Origin: Spirochaetota bacterium
Lineage (GTDB): Bacteria > Spirochaetota > UBA4802 > UBA5550
DNA length: 64,000 bases
NCBI GenBank assembly: GCA_017999915.1
Contig: JAGNKX010000007.1
Coordinates: forward strand, 208,961 to 272,960
Reading direction: 5' to 3'
In this document: positions 24,659-32,553 of the stretch, piece after piece
Layout: each line of letters opens with the position of its first letter
Numbering within the stretch: position 1 is the first letter of the stretch
Notes under the pieces: model-generated
Told to the model about the DNA's origin: nothing
Databases searched by the model: none
What the model saw: only the letters and a program-made list of their open reading frames with translations
Translations under genes and position numbers: made by a program

Positions 24659-27153
24659 TGTTCGAGTTCACCAAGCGTTCCAAAAAAGTGTTGGAAATAA
24701 TGGCCCAGAGCGAAGGGAAGCGCCTCAACTCGGACATGATCGATCCGGATCACATCATGATATCGCTGCTGAAAGACGAGGAATCGGTGGCCGCCCGCAT
24801 CATGAAAAACCTCGGCATCAATTTCGAAAAATTCATCCAGGACATCGAGCAGTCGGTCCGCAGGGACCGGGCCACCATAATTCTCGGCAAGGTCCCCCTC
24901 AGCTCCAAGTACAAGCGCATCATCGAGATGTCGAAGGAGGAGGCCCGGAAGCTCCGAAACTCCTATATCGGCACGGAGCACCTGCTCCTGGCCATTTTCC
25001 GCGAGGGAACCTGCTCGGGCCTTGACAATCTCATCCGCTCCGGCATCGATTACAACGTCATCAGGAACGAGATATTGCGCGTCCTCGGCGTGAAGGTAAA
25101 CAACGAGAAGCAGGCCAAGGTCAAGACGGTGAAGCCCCCCGCGCTTGATGAATTCGCCCGCGACCTCACCAAGATGGCCACCGAGGGGGCCCTTGACCCG
25201 GTTATCGGCCGGGATGACGAGATAAACCGCGTCATTCGCATCCTGTCGCGGAAGCGCAAGAACAATCCGATCCTGATCGGCGAGGCCGGCGTGGGCAAGA
25301 CCGCCATCGTGGAGGGCCTGGCGCAGCGCATCGTCCGCAAGGAGATCCCGGAGCCGCTGTACGACAAGAGGGTCCTTTCCCTCGATATGGCGGCCATCGT
25401 GGCTGGCACAAAGTACCGCGGCGAGTTCGAGGAGCGCCTCAAGCGCGTCGTTAAGGAGATCACCGATGACGGCAACATCATCATTTTCATAGACGAGGTC
25501 CACACACTGATCGGCGCCGGCGCCGCCGAGGGCGCCATAGACGCGGCCAATATCCTGAAGCCGGCCCTGGCGCGGGGCGAGCTGCAGTGCATCGGAGCCA
25601 CCACCATCAACGAGTACAAGATGTACGTGGAAAAGGACACGGCCCTGGTGCGGCGCTTCCAGTCGATCCTGGTGGAGGAGCCCGACGTGGACGAGACCAT
25701 ACGCATCCTGAAGGGCCTGAAGGAGCGCTTCGAGAGCCACCACAAGGTGCGGTTCATCCAGGAGTCGCTGGTGAAGGCGGCGGTACTGGCCGACCGCTAC
25801 ATCAACGACCGCTGCCTGCCGGACAAGGCCATCGACATCATCGACGAGGCCGGCGCCATGGCCCGGCTGGAGAATTTCGACATCCCCGAGGACATCATCG
25901 CCCTGGAGGCGGAGATTGACGGCCTCATCACGAAGAAGAACGAGCTCGTGCTGTCCCAGGAGTACGAACAGGCGGCCGCGATCCGCGACCTGATCCATGA
26001 CAAGCGAGAGATCCTCGCCGTGAAGATGGAAAACTGGCACGACAAGAAGAACGAATATGAAATAATGGTAACCCCGGACCAGATCGCGGTGATCGTTTCA
26101 GAGAGCACCGGGATCCCGGTCAAGAGCATCGAGGAATCGGAAACCGAAAAGCTGATGCGCATGGAGGAGGAGATCCACAAACGTATCATAGGGCAGGACG
26201 ACGCCATACGCGCCGTGAGCCGCGCCATCAGGCGTTCCCGGGCCGGCCTCGGCAGCTCGAGCCGGCCCATGGGGGCCTTCATATTCCTGGGCCCGACGGG
26301 CGTGGGAAAGACCGAGCTGGCGAAGGCCCTCGCCGAGTTCCTCTTCGACGACGAGCGGAACCTTGTCAGGGTGGATATGTCGGAATACATGGAAAAGCAT
26401 TCCGTGTCGCGCCTTATCGGGGCGCCCCCGGGCTATATCGGCTACGAGGAGGGCGGGCAGCTCACGGAAAAGATCAGGCGGAGGCCCTATTCGGTCATTC
26501 TTCTCGACGAGATCGAGAAGGCCCATCCGGACGTCTTCAACATCCTCCTCCAGGTCTTCGAGGAGGGCGAGCTGACCGACGGGTCCGGCTCCACGATCAG
26601 CTTCCGGGACACCATCATCATCATGACCTCGAATATCGGCAACAGGGAGTACCAGAAGATCGGGAAAATGGGATTCGGCGACGATGAATCGCGAGACAGC
26701 GGCGCCCGGGACAAGGTGAGCGACGAGTTGAGGCGCCTGTTCAGCCCCGAGTTCCTGAACCGGGTCGACGAGGTGGTCTATTTCCACAAGCTCGACAGGA
26801 ACCATATCAAGCGGATCGTCGACCTGATGCTCTCCCGCATCAATGAGAAGCTGTGGGACCGGAAGATCGAGCTGGTATTTTCCACGGGGGTCAGGAAGTA
26901 CCTGATAGAAAAAGGATTTGACGAAAATTTCGGGGCCAGGAACCTTCGCAGGGTAATCCAGAGCGACATAGAGGATTCCCTGGCCAATGAGCTGCTGAAG
27001 GGCAAGGTCCAGGAATCTTCCCGCCTGAAGGTCGTCCTCAAGGGAAAGTTCATCGCGTTCAAAGATATAGGGAAGGTCATTCCAGGCGACGATGACGACG
27101 GCGAGGGCGAATTCCTGGAGAGCGGCGCATTAGAGATCAAAGGTATTCAGTGA
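24655..27153 (+). CDS. clpC: ATP-dependent Clp protease ATPase subunit ClpC
   Basis: The 832-residue Hsp100 protein unfolds substrates for ClpP. The N-terminal repeat domain covers about residues 1-140 ([27 protein letters not shown]). AAA1 has Walker A GEAGVGKT near residue 209 and Walker [13 protein letters not shown] middle domain includes a UVR-like motif ([18 protein letters not shown]), typical of ClpC rather than ClpB. AAA2 has Walker A GPTGVGKT near residue 546 and [13 protein letters not shown]. The acidic tail ([10 protein letters not shown]) is noteworthy. ATG at 24655 or 24658 overlaps the mcsB stop. leuC follows immediately. Confidence 0.96.
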   Translation: MMFEFTKRSKKVLEIMAQSEGKRLNSDMIDPDHIMISLLKDEESVAARIMKNLGINFEKFIQDIEQSVRRDRATIILGKVPLSSKYKRIIEMSKEEARKLRNSYIGTEHLLLAIFREGTCSGLDNLIRSGIDYNVIRNEILRVLGVKVNNEKQAKVKTVKPPALDEFARDLTKMATEGALDPVIGRDDEINRVIRILSRKRKNNPILIGEAGVGKTAIVEGLAQRIVRKEIPEPLYDKRVLSLDMAAIVAGTKYRGEFEERLKRVVKEITDDGNIIIFIDEVHTLIGAGAAEGAIDAANILKPALARGELQCIGATTINEYKMYVEKDTALVRRFQSILVEEPDVDETIRILKGLKERFESHHKVRFIQESLVKAAVLADRYINDRCLPDKAIDIIDEAGAMARLENFDIPEDIIALEAEIDGLITKKNELVLSQEYEQAAAIRDLIHDKREILAVKMENWHDKKNEYEIMVTPDQIAVIVSESTGIPVKSIEESETEKLMRMEEEIHKRIIGQDDAIRAVSRAIRRSRAGLGSSSRPMGAFIFLGPTGVGKTELAKALAEFLFDDERNLVRVDMSEYMEKHSVSRLIGAPPGYIGYEEGGQLTEKIRRRPYSVILLDEIEKAHPDVFNILLQVFEEGELTDGSGSTISFRDTIIIMTSNIGNREYQKIGKMGFGDDESRDSGARDKVSDELRRLFSPEFLNRVDEVVYFHKLDRNHIKRIVDLMLSRINEKLWDRKIELVFSTGVRKYLIEKGFDENFGARNLRRVIQSDIEDSLANELLKGKVQESSRLKVVLKGKFIAFKDIGKVIPGDDDDGEGEFLESGALEIKGIQ

Positions 27154-28446
27154 ATGGGATATACAATAGCGGAAAAAATATTCAACGCACATCGCATCGA
27201 CAATCCGACTCCAGCCATACATGTTCTCACCCTTGACGCGGTCTTCTGCCACGAGATCACGACGCCCATCGCGATCAACGACCTGGTGGCGAAGGGGAAG
27301 GACCGGGTCTTCGATCCGGACAGGATCAAGGCCGTGATCGACCATGTAACGCCGGCCAAGGATTCGAAAACGGCGGAGCAGGGGAAGATCCTGCGCGACT
27401 GGGCGCGGCGCCACGGCATAAAGGACTATTTTGACATCGGCAGGAACGGCGTGTGCCACGCCCTGTTCCCGGAGAACGGCTTCGTGCGGCCCGGCTATAC
27501 CGTCATCATGGGCGATTCCCACACCTGTACCCACGGGGCCTTCGGCGCCTTCGCGGCCGGGGTCGGCTCGACCGATCTCGAGGTGGCCATCCTCAAGGGT
27601 GTGTGCGCCTTCAATTCGCCCCGCACCATGAGGATAAATGTCACCGGCGATCTTCAGGAAGGCGTCTTCGCGAAGGACGTCATACTATCCATCATCGGGA
27701 ATATCGGCGTCAACGGCGCCACCAACATGGTCATAGAATTCACCGGCCCGGTCATCGCGGCCCTGTCCATGGAGTCCAGGATGACCCTCTGCAACATGGC
27801 AGTCGAGGCCGGCGCCACCAGCGGGATATGCCATCCGGACATGACCACGGTGGAGTATCTCTGGGAATTCATCGGCGGCGATTATGCCTCGAAGGAAGAG
27901 GCGCTCAAAGACTATTTAAAATGGATCTCCGATCCTGGCGCCTCCTATGAAAAAACAATCGACCTTGACGTCTCCGGCCTGGAGCCGGTGGTCACCTTCG
28001 GCTACAAGCCTGACCAGGTGAAGCCGGTGCGCCTCATGGAAGGAACGCCCGTGGACCAGATCTATATCGGGTCATGCACCAACGGCCGCATCGAGGACCT
28101 CCGCGTGGCTGCCCGGGTGCTCAAGGGAAAGAGGATCAGCGACCGCGTCAGGGCCATCGTGTCGCCGGCCACCCCGAAGATATACCGGATGGCCCTCGAA
28201 GAGGGGATCATAAAGATATTTATGGACGCGGGCTTCTGCGTCACCAATCCGACCTGCGGGGCCTGTCTCGGCATGAGCAACGGCGTCCTCGCCTCCGGCG
28301 AGGTGTGCGCCTCCACGACCAACCGGAACTTCCAGGGCAGGATGGGGGCGGGCGGCATGGTCCACCTCATGAGCCCTGCCACGGCCGCCGCCTCGGCGAT
28401 CGCCGGCGCCATAGCAAACTCTGAACTCTACCGGGGGCGGAAATAG
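27154..28446 (+). CDS. leuC: 3-isopropylmalate dehydratase large subunit (LeuC/homoaconitase family)
   Basis: The 430-residue protein carries the [4Fe-4S] aconitase-family cysteines in GSCTNGR and NPTCGACLG, plus MGDSHTCTHGAFGAFAAGVGSTD and GAGGMVHLMSPATAAASAIAG. This shorter form (about 420 residues) is the archaeal/bacterial-type LeuC, whose members include isopropylmalate, homoaconitate, citramalate and dimethylmalate dehydratases. With the small subunit next door it forms the heterodimer or tetramer for leucine synthesis most likely. It begins directly at the clpC stop with AAAGG upstream, an unusual operon partner. No leuA or leuB is in the window. Confidence 0.85.
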   Translation: MGYTIAEKIFNAHRIDNPTPAIHVLTLDAVFCHEITTPIAINDLVAKGKDRVFDPDRIKAVIDHVTPAKDSKTAEQGKILRDWARRHGIKDYFDIGRNGVCHALFPENGFVRPGYTVIMGDSHTCTHGAFGAFAAGVGSTDLEVAILKGVCAFNSPRTMRINVTGDLQEGVFAKDVILSIIGNIGVNGATNMVIEFTGPVIAALSMESRMTLCNMAVEAGATSGICHPDMTTVEYLWEFIGGDYASKEEALKDYLKWISDPGASYEKTIDLDVSGLEPVVTFGYKPDQVKPVRLMEGTPVDQIYIGSCTNGRIEDLRVAARVLKGKRISDRVRAIVSPATPKIYRMALEEGIIKIFMDAGFCVTNPTCGACLGMSNGVLASGEVCASTTNRNFQGRMGAGGMVHLMSPATAAASAIAGAIANSELYRGRK

Positions 28447-28447
28447 C

Positions 28448-28972
28448 ATGAAGAATTTCAACGGGAAGGCCCTCTTCCTCGACAGGGCAGACATCAATAC
28501 AGACGAGATCATCCCCGCCCATTACCTCACCGAGATCACGAAGGAGGCGCTGAAGCCCCATCTCCTCGAGGGCCTGAAAATGGAAGGCTTTGACCATCGC
28601 CGCGACATCCCCGGCAAGAGCGTCATCATCACCCGCTCCAATTTCGGGTGCGGCTCCTCGAGGGAGCACGCGCCGTGGGCCCTCGAAATGAACGGCATCA
28701 ACCTGGTGATCGCCGAAAGCTTCGCGAGAATATTCAGGCAGAACATGTACAACTGCGGCATGATGGCGGTGGAGCTCCCCCATGAGGCCATCGACATGCT
28801 CTTCACGTCAGCGGCGGACAAGGACGCCGAGATCGAGACCGATTTCACCCAGGGGCAGTTCATCATCCGGGTAAACGGGGAGGAGGAGCGGATCAGGTTC
28901 GCCATCTCGGAATTCGACCGGGACCTCGTCCAGGCCGGGGGCTGGCTGGAGTACGCCGATAAAAAATATTAA
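28448..28972 (+). CDS. leuD: 3-isopropylmalate dehydratase small subunit (LeuD family)
   Basis: The 174-residue swivel-domain subunit has the family's NTDEIIP and GCGSSREHAPWAL loops. The specificity loop after strand 2 reads HYLTEI; archaeal isopropylmalate enzymes have YLRT and homoaconitases YLVY there, so the exact substrate is not settled. One base separates it from the leuC stop, with GGGGGCGG upstream of the ATG. Ends in a repeat-rich spacer facing a convergent gene. Confidence 0.82.
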   Translation: MKNFNGKALFLDRADINTDEIIPAHYLTEITKEALKPHLLEGLKMEGFDHRRDIPGKSVIITRSNFGCGSSREHAPWALEMNGINLVIAESFARIFRQNMYNCGMMAVELPHEAIDMLFTSAADKDAEIETDFTQGQFIIRVNGEEERIRFAISEFDRDLVQAGGWLEYADKKY

Positions 28973-28975
28973 AAA

Positions 28976-29164
28976 GGTTCTCGCAGAGGCGCTGAGGCGC
29001 AGAGTTCGTTTGAGCTGTTTTTAAAATAATATTTTCGGATTTTGTTGTGCGGTTATTTTTTATTTAGATGATGAATGCAGGATATGATGCAGTTGTATCA
29101 TATTTCTGTAAAGGCCAAACCTATAAAACCTCTGCGTCTCCGCGACTCCGCGAGAGATCTTCTT
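28976..29164. repeat. Inverted CTCTGCG-type repeat pair
   Basis: GGTTCTCGCAGAGGCGCTGAGG (28976 onwards; arm to 29004) faces an inverted counterpart at 29129-29164 (CCTCTGCGTCTCCGCGACTC and on). The arms enclose about 125 AT-rich bases. The pair fills the gap between convergent leuD and the AsmA-like gene. A third arm is at 4039-4067. It could act as a bidirectional termination structure or be a small non-autonomous element. Confidence 0.65.
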
Positions 29165-29165
29165 C

Positions 29166-31223
29166 TCAGTTTACCCGTTTCACGTTGCTGCCGTTCATCA
29201 TGTCGCCGTTAAGGACGAAGGGCATGATGTACCATTCCCCCCTCAGGTAGTTGTTCAGGCCCATGGTGATGAGCCCCGGGAGGTCCTGTATGAATTCCCT
29301 GGTGAATTCCAGCGTGATGTTCAGCGGGCTCGCGACCAGCTTGTCGTTGAAAGTGCCGGTGATCTTCAGGCGCACCTTGTTGGAGCTGAATATGAAGGAG
29401 CGGACGAGATAGTTCGTGCCCCTGATGTCCATGTTGCCGTAGATCTTGTTGAACTCCAGGTCCCGCAGCTTGTATTTCAGCTCCGACAGGAGGAGTCCGA
29501 GGCCGTTCTGGACCCCGGTATCGACAAGCTTCCCCCGGTCGACGGTGAACTCGACGTTGCCCCGCGCCGTCTGGAGGATCCTTCCGCTCAGCTCGAAGTC
29601 GACCTTCGCCTTGCCGCTCGCCGTCCCGAAGATCCTGTTGCGTATCTTTTCATTGGGAGATACCGCGTCCTGCATCAGGAGGCCCGCGAAATTCAGCGCC
29701 AGCGACGCCTGCGGCGGGCCCTGACCCATGGAGATGGCGCCGCTGCCGTTGATTTTCCCCTCGGAAAAAATGAACTGGAACCCTTTTATGGAGACGGTGC
29801 TCCCGGAGAGGAGGTACTGGAGCTGAATGCCGCTGACCTGGTGGGCGCCGTACTGGAGACGGTTCACATTAATAATGCCGCTGATCTCCTTCGGGATGTT
29901 GATGGGCGCGTCGCCCTGGGAGAACCTGTTCTTTTCGGGATCGATGACGATTTTTTCGGCCCCGACGTTGATGAAGAGTTTCGAGAAGTCCGCTTCCGTG
30001 GAGGCGATGGAGAGTACGCACGGATTGCCGTAGAACCTGAAGGGGATTCCGGTCTGCTTGAATCGGCTTTCGGCTATGGTTACGGAGGCGTTCAGGTCGC
30101 TGATCAGCTTGATCTCCGGGTCATAGCCGCAATTGACCAGCTTGAGGTTCCCGTTATAGAGTCCGCCGCCGTAGCGAAGGTCTCCCTCCACCTTACCGTA
30201 CAGCTTGGCCGGGAGGAATTTCAGGACAGCCGCTGCGTCCGATACCTGGGCATCGATGTTCCTGATGTTGAAGCCTATCAGTCCGCCGCCAAAGGTGAAA
30301 TGGAGGCTGTCAATGTAGAATGAGGATTTATCGATTCCTCCGCTGACGCGCCCGATGAAGACCGTCCGTCCGCTGATATCAACCTTGCAGAATCCGTTGG
30401 CGCTTATGACCTTCGGGGTATTGAGGAGCGTCGATGCGGCGATGACGTCCCCCCTGACGAATGATTTTGTTATCACCAGGTTTTTAACGGTTCCATTGAC
30501 AACATTGTAAGGGAGGTTCACGTTTTTTCCCCACTGGTATACCCAGAGAAGGGACGCGTTTTCCAGCCTGACATCGCCGGTTATTTCAAAGTTGTCCTTC
30601 GATGTTTTTATGGTCAATTCCGGATGCACGATCCCCCGCGGACGCGGCAGTTGAACCGTGCAATCCTTTACCATGATATTCGTGCCGATCTTTACCGTGA
30701 CGTCGATGTTGTAGGTGCCGGCCAGTGGCGCCAGTACGGGGGGCGGATTTGAGAGGGTAACGGTAGCGTCCGTAACCTTGATCCTGGATATTTTCGCCGT
30801 TACGCCGGATCCCTTGCCTTTCGTGAGGCTCGAGAGGAGCTTCCCGATGTTCGATTCCCTGTTCTCGTCGAACACGATATTGCAGCGCGCCTTTTTCAGG
30901 GATATGGAGCTGAAATCCAGCTCCATCTTGAACAGGGAAAGAAGGGAGATGCGGAGGTCGGCCCTGTCGACGCCGGCCAGGACCGGTGATTCTTTGTCTG
31001 ATTCGTAAACGGTGACGTCCTCAAGGGTAATCCCGCCGATGCCGTACCCGATGTGCCGGATGATGACTTTTCTTCCCAGGGCGCTCTCGGCCTTCTCCGT
31101 GACCAGGGATAATATCCTTTCAGCGGGGTAAAAGGCGACCAGCAGCGCAATGGAGGCGGACAGAAGGAGGATTACGGAAACAAGGACAAAGGCGGCGGCT
31201 TTAAGCGTTTTTACTGGCTTCAC
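29166..31223 (-). CDS. AsmA-like inner-membrane-anchored protein
   Basis: The 685-residue protein has an N-terminal membrane anchor (ALKAAAFVLVSVILLLSASIA region, about residues 8-30) followed by a long periplasmic beta-rich domain. ERILSLVTEKAESALGRKVIIRHI is the AsmA N-terminal signature, and the C-terminal half (SLALNFAGLLMQD, FELSGRILQTARGNVEFTVDRG, GTFNDKLVASPLNITLEFT) matches the AsmA_2 region. AsmA-type proteins are lipid-transfer bridges between membranes (established for YhdP/TamB relatives). Preferred start is the GTG at 31223 with GGAAAG upstream; it overlaps the end of the cNMP gene by 23 bases. Confidence 0.78.
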   Translation of the reverse strand: MKPVKTLKAAAFVLVSVILLLSASIALLVAFYPAERILSLVTEKAESALGRKVIIRHIGYGIGGITLEDVTVYESDKESPVLAGVDRADLRISLLSLFKMELDFSSISLKKARCNIVFDENRESNIGKLLSSLTKGKGSGVTAKISRIKVTDATVTLSNPPPVLAPLAGTYNIDVTVKIGTNIMVKDCTVQLPRPRGIVHPELTIKTSKDNFEITGDVRLENASLLWVYQWGKNVNLPYNVVNGTVKNLVITKSFVRGDVIAASTLLNTPKVISANGFCKVDISGRTVFIGRVSGGIDKSSFYIDSLHFTFGGGLIGFNIRNIDAQVSDAAAVLKFLPAKLYGKVEGDLRYGGGLYNGNLKLVNCGYDPEIKLISDLNASVTIAESRFKQTGIPFRFYGNPCVLSIASTEADFSKLFINVGAEKIVIDPEKNRFSQGDAPINIPKEISGIINVNRLQYGAHQVSGIQLQYLLSGSTVSIKGFQFIFSEGKINGSGAISMGQGPPQASLALNFAGLLMQDAVSPNEKIRNRIFGTASGKAKVDFELSGRILQTARGNVEFTVDRGKLVDTGVQNGLGLLLSELKYKLRDLEFNKIYGNMDIRGTNYLVRSFIFSSNKVRLKITGTFNDKLVASPLNITLEFTREFIQDLPGLITMGLNNYLRGEWYIMPFVLNGDMMNGSNVKRVN

Positions 31224-32421
31224 GTTTTCTTTCCATGGCGGCTTTTTTTCTGTAGAACTGCACGGTCTTTTCCAGTTCAAGGATATCGGTGCAAACGATC
31301 TTACCTTCAGAGAGGACGAAATGCTTGTCCTCCAGGAGCTGGACGACGTACATGTCTCCCTTTTCGGGAGTGAGGCCCACCATGTTGATCAATTCCTTTG
31401 TGCCGAATTCAAAGTTATGGGGCTGCTTCGCTTCGATCCGTATTTTTTGCTTTTCAAGCTGTATGAGAAGGGTATCGTAAATGCGCCCCAGGGGATCCTG
31501 GATCATGAGGTTTTCCAGCTGACGGTAGGCGGTCCAGATACGCTCGCTCAGGATCTGGATCAGGCGCGTCGCCAGCTGGGGCTGGGCCTGGACCATGCTC
31601 TCGAAGTTCGACTTGTTGATGGCCAGCACTTCGACGTCGCCGAAGGTAATGGCGGAGGCGCTGCGCGGCTTGTTGTCGAGGATGGCCATTTCGCCGAAAA
31701 TGTCGCCCTGCTTGAGCACCGCCAGGAGCACTTCCTCGTTGACGATCTTGGTGATCTTGACCTTGCCTGATTGGATGATGAAGAGCTCTTCGCCCGGCTC
31801 GTATTCGCAGAATATCATGGTATTGTCCCTGTATTTGCGGTTCATGCCCGCCTTTTGGCCCGTGTCGGGGGATTTCAGGGGGGCTTTCAGGGATTGGAGA
31901 CGCTGTATGGCCATATCACGGTTCTCACTGGTCGGCCTGTATTGCAAAAACTTCTGGTAGGCGTATATGGCATGGTTCAGGACCCTCTTCTTGATATAAT
32001 ATTCGCCGATATTATAGAGGTGCGAAGGGTCTTCGGTTGCTACATTTTTGAAGGTCAGGTTGGTGATGGCCTGGTCAAAATCGCGGAGCTGGCGGCTGAA
32101 AAACCGTATGATTTTCATGGCCACGGTCGGGTTTTTCTGGATAAGGAGGCCGAATTTCTCCCTATCGACGGAGATGAGTGAAACGTTTTCAAGGGCAACG
32201 GCTGATTCGATCCGGGCATGGGCGCTCATGCATGACACAACACCGAAAAAATCGCCCGGTCCCAGGACGGAATACGGCTCGGTAGCTATTACCGGGTTAT
32301 CCTTGGCGACCTTGACCTTTCCCTTGAGAATAATATAAAAGTTATTGGCGTTTTTTTTGCCTTCAACAATAACAAAGGAATTGGCGAGGTAATTTTCGAC
32401 CTTAAACTGTATGTCAGACAT
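31201..32421 (-). CDS. Double cyclic-nucleotide-binding-domain protein
   Basis: The 406-residue protein has two cNMP-binding domains. The first is at about residues 10-115 (FYIILKGKVKVAKDN, LGPGDFFGVVSCMS); the second at about 200-315 (EELFIIQSGKVKITKI, LKQGDIFGEMAIL, the latter the fuller phosphate-binding match). Between them is a short TPR-like linker (YNIGEYYIKKRVLNHAIYAYQKF), and the C-terminal ~90 residues (GTKELINMVGLTPEK) resemble a winged HTH of the CRP type. It could be a cAMP/c-di-GMP-responsive regulator or a signalling adaptor. Similar tandem cNMP proteins are common in spirochaetes. Shine-Dalgarno AGAGG precedes the ATG. Confidence 0.82.
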   Translation of the reverse strand: MSDIQFKVENYLANSFVIVEGKKNANNFYIILKGKVKVAKDNPVIATEPYSVLGPGDFFGVVSCMSAHARIESAVALENVSLISVDREKFGLLIQKNPTVAMKIIRFFSRQLRDFDQAITNLTFKNVATEDPSHLYNIGEYYIKKRVLNHAIYAYQKFLQYRPTSENRDMAIQRLQSLKAPLKSPDTGQKAGMNRKYRDNTMIFCEYEPGEELFIIQSGKVKITKIVNEEVLLAVLKQGDIFGEMAILDNKPRSASAITFGDVEVLAINKSNFESMVQAQPQLATRLIQILSERIWTAYRQLENLMIQDPLGRIYDTLLIQLEKQKIRIEAKQPHNFEFGTKELINMVGLTPEKGDMYVVQLLEDKHFVLSEGKIVCTDILELEKTVQFYRKKAAMERKREASKNA

Positions 32422-32553
32422 TTTGCCTCTTGATTAAACACATAATATATTATCACTAATAATAAAATCGGCAAAAAATCAAGTAATTTCTATTATTTTT
32501 ATAACTCATTGATTTTTTACGATGATTATCAAATTCCTATAGGATCATCTTCA

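Noticed and set aside
24619..26040. 473-codon open frame opposite mcsB/clpC
   Set aside because: Shadow of clpC on the other strand; no known motif and clpC is certain.
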